NCBI RefSeq assembly: GCF_943914685.1
Contig: NZ_CALUCZ010000016.1
Coordinates: forward strand, 1-64,000
Source of the DNA: an uncultured Mobiluncus sp.
GTDB taxonomy: Bacteria; Actinomycetota; Actinomycetes; Actinomycetales; Actinomycetaceae
Direction: 5' to 3'
DNA length: 64,000 nt
A program made the position numbers and the translations under genes. This document shows positions 26,698-35,891 of the stretch, piece by piece. Each line of letters opens with the position of its first letter. The first letter of the stretch is position 1. The notes beneath the pieces are model-generated. The model did no database searches. It was not told the origin of the DNA and saw only the letters and a list, made by a program, of their open reading frames with translations.

Positions 26698-28281
26698 TTG
26701 TTTGAATTTTTAGCAGCCCAACCAATTGTGCTTTTAGCAGCTTTACTGGGAATTGGCATGGCCTTTGGGCATATCAAAATCAAAGGCGTTTCCCTAGGAG
26801 CTGCCGCGGTATTGTTCCTCGCTATTGGCGTTTCGGCTTGGGCTAGTGCCTCTGGCGTGAAACTCATGATCCCGAAGGAAATCGCGGTACTGGGACTATC
26901 TCTGTTCGCATTTTGCATTGGTTCGAACTCTGGGGCGAACTTTTTTGCAACCCTGCAAACTGCGTGGAAATCAATCCTGCTGCTGGTCGGAGCCTATGTG
27001 GGAGTCAGCGCTGTCGCGGTGGGAATCGGCACCTTGCTGGGGATGCCGATTAGCCAAATTGTGGGAACCCTCTCCGGGGCGCTGACGAACACTCCGATGC
27101 TCGAGGCGGGAGGGGAAACGTCCGGGGACATCGCCACCGCCACGGTCGGTTATTCCATTGCTTACCTTTACGGCGTTCTCGGAATGCTCTTTTTTGCCTC
27201 GCTGGCATTGAAAAAAGGGAAAAATGACCGAGACGCGCCCAGTCCCGTCGTGTCAAAAACGATTCGAGTGGAAACCGACACCCAACCTCGCTTGGGCGAA
27301 ATTTTCGAGAGATTCGACGAAAAATTGGCTTTTTCACGTCTGCGTCGCGGCGAACAAGGACCGATTACCCGACCCAATATGTCTGATACGCTCAACCCCG
27401 GCGATTTAATTACGATTGTGGGCGAATCCTCAGCCGTTCACACCATTATCGAAGAATTGGGCCATTCTTCCTCTCATTCGCTGCAGACCGACCGCAGCTA
27501 CCTCGACTACCGGCGCATCACTCTTTCCGATGCCTCCAAAGCTGGTAAGACCATTGCGGAACTCAACATGGGTGACCGCTTTGGCGCTACGGTGTCACGA
27601 GTTCGACGCGGAGACGTAGACATGGTGGCTTACCCGGACTTTACTTTGCAGTTGGGCGACCGGCTGCGCGTGGTAGCACCAAAATCTAACATCGCTACCA
27701 TCACCAAATACTTGGGCGATTCCACCCGCGGACTCACCTCTCTCAACCCGGTAGCGCTGGGCATTGGGATGACTTTAGGGTTCCTCATCGGTGAAATTCC
27801 CATTCCTAATCCCGGAGGCGGATACTTCAACATCGGGTATGCCGCCGGAATCATCATTATGGGATTGATTATGGGCCGCGTGGGGCGCATCGGTCCTTTC
27901 GTAACCACCCTGCCCTACACCACGGGTCAAGTCTTGGGTGAGATTGGTCTGCTACTGTTCCTAGCTCAAGCCGGAACGAACGCCGGTGGCTCCATTCAAA
28001 CCGCTTTCACCGGCGGGGATTGGTGGAAGATTTTACTTCTCGGGTTCATCATCACCAATCTTTTTGGACTCACCCTGTTCATTCTGATGCGTCTGGTGGC
28101 CAAAATGGGAGGCACAAAGCTCTCCGGTTTCATGGGCGGAGCCCAAACCCAGCCGGCTGTGTTGGGATTCGCTAATGACCAAACCAACACCGACCCCCGG
28201 GTCTCCCTAGGCTATGCCATGGCTTATCCCGTAGCGATGATTACCAAGATTCTGTGCGGAACCTTCGTCGGCATGCTCTAA
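26698..28281 (+). CDS. AspT-type aspartate:alanine exchanger family transporter
   Basis: A 527-residue transporter with two hydrophobic halves (about 1-165 and 345-527) and a central hydrophilic part (about 170-340) containing two RCK-C/TrkA-C-like domains. These include NPGDLITIVGESSAV and LGDRLRVVAPKSNI. This is the layout of the AAEX family (AspT and YidE/YbjL types). The substrate is probably an amino or dicarboxylic acid. It starts at TTG 26698 with GGGGAGGAC 5 bases upstream. It converges with a chemoreceptor gene 18 bases beyond its end. Confidence 0.82.
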   Translation: MFEFLAAQPIVLLAALLGIGMAFGHIKIKGVSLGAAAVLFLAIGVSAWASASGVKLMIPKEIAVLGLSLFAFCIGSNSGANFFATLQTAWKSILLLVGAYVGVSAVAVGIGTLLGMPISQIVGTLSGALTNTPMLEAGGETSGDIATATVGYSIAYLYGVLGMLFFASLALKKGKNDRDAPSPVVSKTIRVETDTQPRLGEIFERFDEKLAFSRLRRGEQGPITRPNMSDTLNPGDLITIVGESSAVHTIIEELGHSSSHSLQTDRSYLDYRRITLSDASKAGKTIAELNMGDRFGATVSRVRRGDVDMVAYPDFTLQLGDRLRVVAPKSNIATITKYLGDSTRGLTSLNPVALGIGMTLGFLIGEIPIPNPGGGYFNIGYAAGIIIMGLIMGRVGRIGPFVTTLPYTTGQVLGEIGLLLFLAQAGTNAGGSIQTAFTGGDWWKILLLGFIITNLFGLTLFILMRLVAKMGGTKLSGFMGGAQTQPAVLGFANDQTNTDPRVSLGYAMAYPVAMITKILCGTFVGML

Positions 28282-28299
28282 AGAGCTGTAGCCCCGACC

Positions 28300-29961
28300 T
28301 TAATGGTGGTAGCGGGAGACGAGTTTGCTTAGTTGGCTGGAGGAATCAGCAACCGCCTGACCGGCCTCCAGAGTGGTGCGCGCACCCTCCGCAGACTTCT
28401 CGGCTGTAGCCGAAACCGTCTCAATCGAACCCACAATATCCTGAGTCGTCTGCGCAGCCCCACGAACCACCCCAAACATCTCATTCGTCGTCGCTGTCTG
28501 CTCCTCAACCGCCGAAGCAATCGTCTGTTGAGAATCATTAATCCGCGCAATAATCTCACTAATCTGAGTAATAGCCTCAGCCGCCTTGGTGGAGTCTTCC
28601 TGAATAGAACTGACCCGCTCAGAAATATCCGCCGTAGCCACCGCAGTCTGCGCAGCCAAATCCTTAACCTCACCAGCAACCACCGCAAAGCCCTTACCAG
28701 CATCCCCCGCACGAGCCGCCTCAATAGTCGCATTCAACGCCAAAAGATTCGTCTGCTCCGCAATCGAAGTAATCGAATTCGTAATCTCCCCAATAGACTG
28801 CGAAGACTCACCCAACGTATCAATAACCTTCGTCGCCGAACCCACCGACTCCACCGCCTCTTCTGAAATCTGCGATGCGGAGGTAGCCGACTCAGAAATC
28901 TGACGAATCGCCGCCTGCATTTCTTCCATCGCCGCGCTCAAAGTATCCATATTCGTAGCCAACAACTGCGCCTGCTCAGCAGCCCCCGCCGCGCGAGTAC
29001 GGGTATCCTGAGCAGTCTCATCCAACTGGGCAGCCGTATTCGCCAAATTACCGGCATGCTCCTGCAACCCCACAGAAGTACCGCTGACTTCCCCAATCAA
29101 CTCATTAACCTGGTCATTTTGCCCGTTGAAAGCCTTGGCCAAATCCCGAATCTCCGGCACACCCGTATCATCACGCAACCGAAAACCCAAATCATACTGA
29201 TCATGATTCTGCAAAGCCACAGTATGCCGAGACAAAGGCAACCGGACAGTTCGCAGCGCTGCAATCAGGAACATCAGCACCGATACCGCCAAAACGATAA
29301 ATATAGCAATCAAAATATAGATGGTGATCTTTTGCAAGGAGGCGGCCCGGCCCATTTGGGTATCGGCGGCATTGGCGGACCCGGTTTCCAGCTGATTCAA
29401 CATATTTAAAGGCGACATCACGGACTTGTAAGAATTGGAGTAAGTTTCCCCAAACACCATGTCTGAGGCTGTTTGCAGCTGCGCCTCCGCATCCATAGCC
29501 AATTCCTCGGGCGAGAATTGGAAGTTCTCCAAATCGTTGGGCAGAGCGCTAAAGTCAGCTCCGCGACTCAAAGCAGCCAAAGCCATGGCGTGAGTCTCAG
29601 TTTCTTGAGTGATTTTTCCTGCTTCCGAAGACTGCTGCACCAGCTTGCTTTCATCTTCCGTACCACCGTTGTCGGCGATGAGGCTAGCTCCATACTCTAA
29701 ATCGCGATTCACATAGACCTGGTTGAAGTAATCCATCATGGCTTCTTCCAGGCCGGATATAACATAGACTCGCGCATTATCCGCCATATGCGTCCGGGCA
29801 TTCTCTATGTAGGCAATCCCATTATTACGCCGGTTGGATTCGTCTTGGGCTCGATTGACCTGACCTGTCGCGATGATGGTGCCAATTTGAGCGGCTACGC
29901 CCAAAATAGTCAGCGCCAGCACAACACTCATAGTGAATTTAATCATTGATGAAAAACGCAT
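28300..29961 (-). CDS. Methyl-accepting chemotaxis protein, downstream of two solute-binding proteins
   Basis: A 553-residue chemoreceptor. TM1 (about 8-28), an outer helical sensor region (about 29-200), TM2 (about 204-226), HAMP and the signalling domain with tip EQTNLLALNATIEAARAGDA. ATG 29961 is preferred, 8 bases after GGAGG; ATG 29967 is too close. It follows the second solute-binding lipoprotein gene by about 20 bases on the same strand. It may therefore read out ligand-loaded binding proteins. The signalling half has many near-repeats of the two receptors at 9.4-12.7 kb. Confidence 0.9.
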   Translation of the reverse strand: MRFSSMIKFTMSVVLALTILGVAAQIGTIIATGQVNRAQDESNRRNNGIAYIENARTHMADNARVYVISGLEEAMMDYFNQVYVNRDLEYGASLIADNGGTEDESKLVQQSSEAGKITQETETHAMALAALSRGADFSALPNDLENFQFSPEELAMDAEAQLQTASDMVFGETYSNSYKSVMSPLNMLNQLETGSANAADTQMGRAASLQKITIYILIAIFIVLAVSVLMFLIAALRTVRLPLSRHTVALQNHDQYDLGFRLRDDTGVPEIRDLAKAFNGQNDQVNELIGEVSGTSVGLQEHAGNLANTAAQLDETAQDTRTRAAGAAEQAQLLATNMDTLSAAMEEMQAAIRQISESATSASQISEEAVESVGSATKVIDTLGESSQSIGEITNSITSIAEQTNLLALNATIEAARAGDAGKGFAVVAGEVKDLAAQTAVATADISERVSSIQEDSTKAAEAITQISEIIARINDSQQTIASAVEEQTATTNEMFGVVRGAAQTTQDIVGSIETVSATAEKSAEGARTTLEAGQAVADSSSQLSKLVSRYHH

Positions 29962-29984
29962 TTTCATTTCCTCCCTGAAGAAAA

Positions 29985-30881
29985 TTAAGCAATCGGCGGA
30001 TTTAAGGTTGCATAGTTGAGCGCGATGAATTCCTCACCCCAAGGCGCAAGTACATCTTTCAGCATTCCTGTATCCATCATCTTTTGGAGACCGGCTTGAA
30101 TGGCTTTGGCCAGCTCAGGATTGTCTTTCGCAGTGACCGGACCCTGCGGCGCCACCTGGAAAGCCTCACCGATAGTGGCGAACTTCGGATTCCTCGACTC
30201 GGCGTAAGCCATAATCGGGCTCTCCCCGATGATGGCATCCAAGGTTCCGTCAGAAACCTGTTGCACCAACTTATCTTGGTCAGCATCAGAGACAATCTGT
30301 ATCGCCGGTTTTCCAGCTTTCACACAAGAATCGCTGGCCGCCTGCAAAGTTTCGGCTTGAGTGGTGTCTGCCTGGGTGGCGACTTTCAATCCGCAAGAGT
30401 TGGCGGGATCGAAATTATTGGGGTTTCCCGCCTGGGTGCCATAGATATATCCCGATTTAATGTAGGCAACCATATTGGTCTGAGCCATTCGGGTCTTGTT
30501 AATAGTCATGGATGCCATGCCGATGTCATAGGTGCCATCGTTAACCTTGGGAATAATTGCGTCAAATTCTTCATCGGCAATTTTCAGTTCCGACACGCCC
30601 ATCAGCTTCGACAAGGCTTTTAAGACATCGACTTCGTAGCCGACCGGCTGATTGTTGTCATCGAAGAACTCGGCGGGGGAATAGGGAATATCCATCGCGA
30701 CCCGCAGCGTGTCTCGGTTTGCCTGCGGCACCATCGCCGCGATTTCAGAATCCGGTTTGATGGAATCGAAGTTATAAGATTTCACTTCCGCTGAACTGGT
30801 GGAGCCGGAACAAGAAGTAAGCGTTGCTCCCAACAAAGCTGCACCCGCTGCTGCCGAGATCATCTTCACTATGAGTTTCAT
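29985..30881 (-). CDS. Solute-binding lipoprotein, family 3 type
   Basis: A 298-residue exported lipoprotein. Signal peptide (about 1-23) ends in the lipobox LTSC, so it is lipid-anchored outside the membrane. The mature part has the polar amino acid-binding fold: RDTLRVAMDIPYSPAEFFDD, GYEVDVLKALSKLMG, YDIGMASMTINKTRM. It probably binds an amino acid or similar small solute. It is a close paralogue of the next gene, with the shared end YATLNPPIA. No permease or ATPase gene is adjacent, whereas a chemoreceptor follows directly. Confidence 0.85.
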   Translation of the reverse strand: MKLIVKMISAAAGAALLGATLTSCSGSTSSAEVKSYNFDSIKPDSEIAAMVPQANRDTLRVAMDIPYSPAEFFDDNNQPVGYEVDVLKALSKLMGVSELKIADEEFDAIIPKVNDGTYDIGMASMTINKTRMAQTNMVAYIKSGYIYGTQAGNPNNFDPANSCGLKVATQADTTQAETLQAASDSCVKAGKPAIQIVSDADQDKLVQQVSDGTLDAIIGESPIMAYAESRNPKFATIGEAFQVAPQGPVTAKDNPELAKAIQAGLQKMMDTGMLKDVLAPWGEEFIALNYATLNPPIA

Positions 30882-30968
30882 TGCCTTTGCCTTCCTCCCC
30901 TGAAAAGGGGCATCGCCAACAACTCTACCGTTCCATGGTATCCCAGAGAGAAAAATTTGAAAGGGATT

Positions 30969-31862
30969 TCAGGCAATCGGTGGGTTTAGCGTGGCGTAGT
31001 GCAACGCTATAGTCTCTTCACCCCAGGGAGACAGCACATCCGCAAGCATTCCCGTATCCATCATTTTTTGCAGACCAGCGCGCACCGCCTTGGCCAACTC
31101 CGCATTGTCTTTCGCGATGAAAGGACCCTGCGGAGCCGTCTCGAAGGGCTCCCCGAACATCTCAAAATTCTGGTATTTTGCCTGGTTATAGGCCAAAATG
31201 GGCGTTTCTCCAATGATGGCATCAATGCTTCCCTGGTCGACCTGGGAAATCAATTTGTCCTGATCCGGCTCGGTAATGATGGTGACCGGCGACTTACCGA
31301 TTAACACGCACTGATCACTGGCCGCCTGCAAGGTTTCGGCCTGCGTGGTGTCCGACTGCGCCGCCACAGTAAATCCACAGGGCGAGACCGGGTCAAAATC
31401 CTTCGGGTTATCTCGCTGGGTTGCATAGCTGTAACCTGCCTCAACATAGGACACCATATTGCCCTGACGGAGCCGCTCTTTATTCAACGTCAAAGCGGCC
31501 ATGCCCAAATCATCGGTACCCTCGTTAACCTTGGGAATGATGGAGTCAAAATCTTCGTCGATGAATTGCACTTCTTTGATGCCCATTACCTTAGCGAGAG
31601 CTTTTAAGACATCGACCTCATAGCCCACAGGCTGATTGGCGTCATCGAGAAATTCCGCCGGGGAATAATGCAGTTCCATAGCAACCCGCAGCGTATCCCG
31701 GTTTGCCTGCGGCACCATTGCCGCGATAGCCGGATTGGGTTTGATGGAATTAAAATCGTAAGACTGCATCACCCCCGATTTTCCTGCTAACGCACATGAC
31801 GAAAGCGCCACTGCCGTCATTGCTACACACGCTGCTGCAACCAACCTCATCGTGGGTTTCAT
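30969..31862 (-). CDS. Solute-binding lipoprotein, family 3 type (paralogue)
   Basis: A 297-residue lipoprotein with lipobox LSSC after a 22-25 residue signal. It shares most of its length with the gene at 29985-30881 (for example MVPQANRDTLRVAM and QADTTQAETLQAASD-like segments), so the pair arose by tandem duplication. Differences lie mainly in the central binding lobe, hinting at different ligands. ATG 31862 is preceded by GGAGG 12 bases away; TTG 31871 with GGAGG only 3 bases upstream is the alternative. First gene of the unit ending with the chemoreceptor. Confidence 0.85.
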   Translation of the reverse strand: MKPTMRLVAAACVAMTAVALSSCALAGKSGVMQSYDFNSIKPNPAIAAMVPQANRDTLRVAMELHYSPAEFLDDANQPVGYEVDVLKALAKVMGIKEVQFIDEDFDSIIPKVNEGTDDLGMAALTLNKERLRQGNMVSYVEAGYSYATQRDNPKDFDPVSPCGFTVAAQSDTTQAETLQAASDQCVLIGKSPVTIITEPDQDKLISQVDQGSIDAIIGETPILAYNQAKYQNFEMFGEPFETAPQGPFIAKDNAELAKAVRAGLQKMMDTGMLADVLSPWGEETIALHYATLNPPIA

Positions 31863-31911
31863 GTCAGCCAATTGCCTCCTGCTCTAGGACGAATCTCCGA
31901 AATTTAACCAG

Positions 31912-31925
31912 GGTTAGCACTAACC
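31912..31925. promoter_or_regulatory. Dyad-symmetric operator-like site
   Basis: GGTTAGCACTAACC has 6 bp arms around a CA centre and lies about 50 bases before the first solute-binding protein start. Further TTAACC/GGTTA half-sites overlap its left side. It looks like a repressor binding site. It resembles part of the CIRCE half-site (TTAGCACT) but lacks the second half. Confidence 0.4.
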
Positions 31926-31974
31926 GAAGCAACCAGAATTGTACTCCTACCTGGCTGAATATTCACTGAAAAAT

Positions 31975-32502
31975 TCACTCTGTTGACGTGAAAGCGTCTC
32001 GGTCCAAAATCGCCAAAACGTGACCCACCACCGGTGTGAGAACCCCTAATGTATCACGCACGGCGCCCGGAGAACCGGGGGCACACACCACCAGCGCGGC
32101 TCCCGCTGCCCGCGAGGAAATCCCCACCACGGGACGGGACAGCATACCCAGGGGGGTAGCCTGCCGGTTACGTTCCAAGAGCGCCGCTTCCACACCAGTC
32201 AAACGAGCCGCCACCAGGCCCTCAACAGCCTCGGGAGTGAGGTCACGCGGGCTAATTCCCGTCCCGCCCGTGGTAAAGACCAGCCGTGCGCCACGGCGAC
32301 ACGCCTCCGACACGGCCTTGTGAACGGAGTCCACCCCGTCAGGCACTACCACCGGTCCACTCACCGCAAATCCCAGGTCCGTCAGTAATTCCACCGCCAG
32401 CGGACCCGACCGATCCGGATTCACGCCCGCGGAAACAGAATCGGAAACCGTGATGACGCAAGCCGGTGTCTGTGGCGGCAAAGACTGTTCGGCGTGGCTC
32501 AT
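31975..32502 (-). CDS. mog: MogA/MoaB-family molybdopterin adenylyltransferase
   Basis: A 175-residue protein that adenylates molybdopterin before metal insertion. Family motifs: CVITVSDSVSAG at the N-terminus, TTGGTGISPRDLTPEA in the active site, and APGSPGAVRDTL. ATG 32502 overlaps the moaC stop by 4 bases (ATGA) and is preferred over ATG 32517. Whether it is called mogA or moaB cannot be decided from sequence alone. It belongs to the scattered molybdenum cofactor set at 32-39 kb. Confidence 0.9.
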   Translation of the reverse strand: MSHAEQSLPPQTPACVITVSDSVSAGVNPDRSGPLAVELLTDLGFAVSGPVVVPDGVDSVHKAVSEACRRGARLVFTTGGTGISPRDLTPEAVEGLVAARLTGVEAALLERNRQATPLGMLSRPVVGISSRAAGAALVVCAPGSPGAVRDTLGVLTPVVGHVLAILDRDAFTSTE

Positions 32503-32981
32503 GATTCCCGCTCCCATGTCCCCGAACGCCCCCCGGATTTATAGGTCACGAAAGCCTCACGCAAGGTAATCTGGCGGTCCACCCCTTTCAGCATATCTAC
32601 CAGCGCCAACGCCCCCACCGTGACCGCGGTCAGGGCCTCCATCTCTACCCCGGTACGCTCCACACACTTCACCGTGGAGCGCAAAATGACCTCGTCGCCC
32701 TCCTGGGTGATGTCCAGGGCTACGTAGTCGATTCCCAAGGGGTGGGCCAGCGGGAGCAGTTCCGGGGTGCGTTTCACGGCCTGAATCCCGGCGATGCGCG
32801 CCACCGCCAAGGCGTCTCCTTTCGGGACTCGATTGTCCCGCAAAGCAGCGGCTACCTGGGGCGATACGCTGACTATGGCTTGCGCCCGCGCTTCGCGCAA
32901 CGTCTCACTTTTCGCTGACACGTCCACCATGCGGGCCTCGCCACGTTCGTTCAAGTGGTTCATGGGTAGGGTATTTTCCAT
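32499..32981 (-). CDS. moaC: Cyclic pyranopterin monophosphate synthase
   Basis: Acts with MoaA in the first step of molybdenum cofactor synthesis, from GTP to cyclic pyranopterin monophosphate. The 160 residues fit. ARMVDVSAKSETLREARA, LLPLAHPLGIDYV, VKCVERTGVEMEALTAVTV and DMLKGVDRQI are the standard blocks. Lys in LKGVDR is the family's active-site lysine. GTG 32984 and ATG 32981 are adjacent; ATG is chosen. Coupled to the following mog gene. Confidence 0.95.
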   Translation of the reverse strand: MENTLPMNHLNERGEARMVDVSAKSETLREARAQAIVSVSPQVAAALRDNRVPKGDALAVARIAGIQAVKRTPELLPLAHPLGIDYVALDITQEGDEVILRSTVKCVERTGVEMEALTAVTVGALALVDMLKGVDRQITLREAFVTYKSGGRSGTWERES

Positions 32982-33067
32982 CACAAGTCTTTCTGGGAAC
33001 GTCCCCGTTTCGGCGCAAGTATTCTGAACTGACCCTTCTAATATATGCAGGAAATCGTTTCCCTTAC

Positions 33068-33073
33068 TAGAAT
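33068..33073 (+). promoter_or_regulatory. -10 box of a leaderless tatB transcript
   Basis: TAGAAT sits exactly 6 bases before GTG 33080, so transcription should start on the start codon itself. No ribosome binding site precedes the GTG, which agrees with leaderless translation. The same geometry occurs for the leuA leader peptide and the gene starting at 55356. Confidence 0.5.
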
Positions 33074-33079
33074 TGTCAG

Positions 33080-33517
33080 GTGGAATTTTTTGGAATCAGC
33101 GGTTCGGAGCTGCTGCTCATTTTGGTCGTGGGCGTCATCGTCATCGGCCCGAAGCACGCCGCCCAAGCTCTGCTATGGTTCAAAGGAGTGATTGAGTGGC
33201 TGCGGGCATGGTCCGCCCGTCTGCGCGAAGAAGCGAATTTCACCAAGTCCGGCCTCAACGTAGATTTAAAAAACTTTGATCCGCGCGAATACGACCCGCG
33301 CAAGATGATTAAAGACGCGGTGGCCGAAGAAATGCAGTTGTGGATGGAACAGGCCACCAGTATCGAGAAAGCCGCCACCCCGGGCCTTGTGCCGGAAAAA
33401 ACCCCGGACAACCCCAAACCGTTGCTAGACCCTAAACCTGACGATTCCCCTGCTACCCCACAGGCCGAGCCTCCAGTCGCTCCTCCGGCCCCTCCCCGTC
33501 AAGAAAAGCCCGCTTAA
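33080..33517 (+). CDS. tatB: Sec-independent translocase subunit TatB
   Basis: A 145-residue Tat component. One N-terminal membrane helix (about 5-22, with the VIGP bend typical of TatA/B) is followed by an amphipathic helix (WLRAWSARLREEAN) and a long hydrophilic tail rich in Pro after about 100. It acts with TatC in binding twin-arginine signal peptides. It is followed by tatA and tatC, which supports TatB over a second TatA. Start at GTG 33080, likely leaderless. Confidence 0.8.
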   Translation: MEFFGISGSELLLILVVGVIVIGPKHAAQALLWFKGVIEWLRAWSARLREEANFTKSGLNVDLKNFDPREYDPRKMIKDAVAEEMQLWMEQATSIEKAATPGLVPEKTPDNPKPLLDPKPDDSPATPQAEPPVAPPAPPRQEKPA

Positions 33518-33562
33518 GCTGATAAACTTGTGTTGATTTAGCCCTATGCAGAGGAGAGATTA

Positions 33563-33829
33563 ATGGTTCCGGCGCATGTGATGTTGTTCAGCGTAAGCCC
33601 CGTAGTGTGGATTACTGTCATCATTATTTTGGTCGTGGTTTTCGGCGCCTCGAAACTGCCGGAGATTGCTCGCAACGTGGGCAAATCCGCAAAAGTCCTG
33701 AAAGAAGAACTCAACGATTTGACCGAGGACACCAAGGCTGACGGCAAAGCTATCGAAGGTAAGGACGACGCTGCCGCCAACGATTCCTCGAAAACTGACC
33801 CGGCCTCAGGCAACGATGCCGCTAAGTAA
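33563..33829 (+). CDS. tatA: Twin-arginine translocase subunit TatA
   Basis: An 88-residue protein with one membrane helix (about 10-28) ending in FGASKLPEIARNVGKSAKVLKEE. This FG-x-KLP motif and the amphipathic helix behind it are diagnostic of TatA. The tail is highly charged. Oligomers form the transport pore for folded proteins. GAGGAGAG precedes the ATG. Confidence 0.93.
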   Translation: MVPAHVMLFSVSPVVWITVIIILVVVFGASKLPEIARNVGKSAKVLKEELNDLTEDTKADGKAIEGKDDAAANDSSKTDPASGNDAAK

Positions 33830-33837
33830 CCGCTCAA

Positions 33838-34605
33838 GTGCCCACTGAGAAACCCTCTGACCAGAATCGTGATGCCCGCTCTGAAGGCGTCATGACGGTG
33901 ACCGCTCACCTCGCTGAGCTGCGAAAACGTATAATCTGGTCATTTGTGGGTATCACCCTAGCGGCGATTGGCGGCTGGTTCCTGTATGAAATCGCACTGG
34001 CGCACATCACCGCCCCCATGAAAGACGTCGCCGGAGCCAACCTGAACTTCCAAACCATCGGCGCGGCCTTTGACCTGAAAATTCGCGTGTCCCTGTGGTT
34101 GGGGGTGCTGATTGCTTCGCCGTGGTGGATTTTTCAGATTATGGCTTTCATCTGGCCCGGTCTGCGCCGGCGGGAACGTTTGTGGTTGCTGATTTTTGGC
34201 GTGGCCGGAGTCATTTTGTTCGCTGCCGGCGCAGTTTTCGGCGACTGGACCGCGCCGCGGGCCGTATCGATTTTGTCCTCATTTACACCCCCGGATTCGG
34301 CGATGCTGCTGCAGGCCGATGCCTACATCAAGTTCTATATTCGCCTGGTGTTAGCATTCGGGATTTCTTTCTTGATTCCCGAAATTTTGGTCATGCTGAA
34401 TTTCCTGGGGGTGCTCAGCGCCCGCACCATGTTAAAAGGCTGGCGCTGGGCGACGATGGTGGCGTTTATTTTCTCAGCTATCGCCAACCCGCTACCAACC
34501 CCGTGGCCCGTCATTTTGCAAGCCTCCGCCTTGCTGGCACTGTACTTCCTGGCGGTCGGCATCGCGGCACTCCACGATTGGCGCCGAAACCGGAAGCAAC
34601 CTTAA
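33838..34605 (+). CDS. tatC: Twin-arginine translocase subunit TatC
   Basis: A 255-residue protein with six membrane segments, the receptor of the Tat system. Conserved features: MTVTAHLAELRKRIIWS in the N-terminal loop, the FIWPGLRRRERLW stretch, and PNP-like proline loops near the last helices. It starts at GTG 33838, 8 bases after tatA. A full tatBAC set next to cofactor genes fits export of folded molybdenum enzymes. Confidence 0.95.
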   Translation: MPTEKPSDQNRDARSEGVMTVTAHLAELRKRIIWSFVGITLAAIGGWFLYEIALAHITAPMKDVAGANLNFQTIGAAFDLKIRVSLWLGVLIASPWWIFQIMAFIWPGLRRRERLWLLIFGVAGVILFAAGAVFGDWTAPRAVSILSSFTPPDSAMLLQADAYIKFYIRLVLAFGISFLIPEILVMLNFLGVLSARTMLKGWRWATMVAFIFSAIANPLPTPWPVILQASALLALYFLAVGIAALHDWRRNRKQP

Positions 34606-34634
34606 CCCCGGCAACTTTCAAAACCGCGCTGAGG

Positions 34635-35891
34635 TCAGATTTCGAGGACTTTCACAATCGACCACGGCGCCACAGTCTCGACATCTCGGTCTATCAGCAT
34701 CAAAGCGTTCGCTTTATGCAGCGAGGCCACTAGGTGTGACTTCGATCCCAAGGGGTGGGTGCGCTGAACCGTGGGGGTTTGTCCCGGCTGTCCCGGCGTC
34801 AACCGGACAGGCACGACTTGGACTTTACCCCGCGGAGAAGTCCACTCCTCCACCACGGTCGCTTCCCGGCACTCGTGCGTCCGCTGTGGGTCACGCCCGC
34901 CAAGCTTAGCCAGCACCGGTAGCGCAAACAGATGCCACGAGACGAAAACTGAAACCGGGTTTCCCGGCAGGGTCAGCACCGGAACCCGACGTCCCCCGCT
35001 CGCCGGCACGAAACCGTAACCTTGAGGTTTACCCGGCTGCAGGGCGACTCGTGCGAAATGGAACCCCCAGTCGCTAACGCCCTGTTTCACCACCTCATAA
35101 GCACCGGCCGAAACTCCACCCGAAGTGATGACCAAGTCGCTCATGTCCGCCACCCGGCGCAGCGTTTCTTGGAACTTTGCCACGTCGTCGCCACATTGAC
35201 CCGCGAAACTGACCTCCGCCTGGGCCACTCGTGCTAGGGCAGCTGCCAGAGACGAGTTTGAATCCGGAATCATCGACCCCTCCAGCGATGCCCCCGCTCC
35301 CGCCAGCTCGGAACCGGTGGCGATAATTCCCACCCGGACCCGCGGAAACGCCGTCACTGTCGCGTAGCCCCCCGAGATTGCCGAAGCAATCGCCCCCGGA
35401 CTCATGACCTCTCCAGCAGCCAAAACTTCGGAGCCGGCCGGCAGGTCTTCACCCATCTGACGCACATTCGCCCCGGGCCGGGGAACACGATGAATAGTGA
35501 CCGTTTCCGGCAGCTCAACAGGACCGGGCTTTTGATCCGTGTCCTCCACTTTCACCACGGTGTCTGCGCCCGCGGGCATTTTCGCGCCGGTCATAATCCG
35601 CCACGCCTGACCCGGTTGGCACTCGGCGCTCGGATCCGTGCCCGCCGGAATATCGCCCACCACCGGCAACGTTACGGAACCACCAACCGGTAGCACCGCG
35701 CTTGTGAAAGCAAATCCGTCCATCGCCGAGTTCGTAAAGGGCGGCACCGCCAGACGCGAAATGACCGGTTCGGCCAGGGTCAATCCCAAAGTGTCGCCCA
35801 CCGGGAGCTCCCGCGGGGCCAGTGGGGTGATTTCGGCCAAGAGATGCGCCAAAAATTCCTGGTAATCAAGCAGTGTTTCTGTTTCGCTCAC
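34635..35891 (-). CDS. moeA: Molybdopterin molybdenumtransferase
   Basis: Inserts molybdate into adenylated molybdopterin. The 418 residues show the MoeA domains: PFTNSAMDGFAF near the N-terminus, TGAKMPAGADTVVKVED, VGIIATGSEL, SDLVITSGGVSAGAYE and LPGNPVSVFVSW. Start is GTG 35891, which overlaps the stop of the moaE-moeB fusion by 4 bases. It converges with tatC. Confidence 0.95.
   Translation of the reverse strand: MSETETLLDYQEFLAHLLAEITPLAPRELPVGDTLGLTLAEPVISRLAVPPFTNSAMDGFAFTSAVLPVGGSVTLPVVGDIPAGTDPSAECQPGQAWRIMTGAKMPAGADTVVKVEDTDQKPGPVELPETVTIHRVPRPGANVRQMGEDLPAGSEVLAAGEVMSPGAIASAISGGYATVTAFPRVRVGIIATGSELAGAGASLEGSMIPDSNSSLAAALARVAQAEVSFAGQCGDDVAKFQETLRRVADMSDLVITSGGVSAGAYEVVKQGVSDWGFHFARVALQPGKPQGYGFVPASGGRRVPVLTLPGNPVSVFVSWHLFALPVLAKLGGRDPQRTHECREATVVEEWTSPRGKVQVVPVRLTPGQPGQTPTVQRTHPLGSKSHLVASLHKANALMLIDRDVETVAPWSIVKVLEI

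Noticed and set aside
31912..31925. CIRCE heat-shock operator
   Set aside because: Only one half-site-like TTAGCACT is present, without the spaced GAGTGCTAA half, and no chaperone gene follows.
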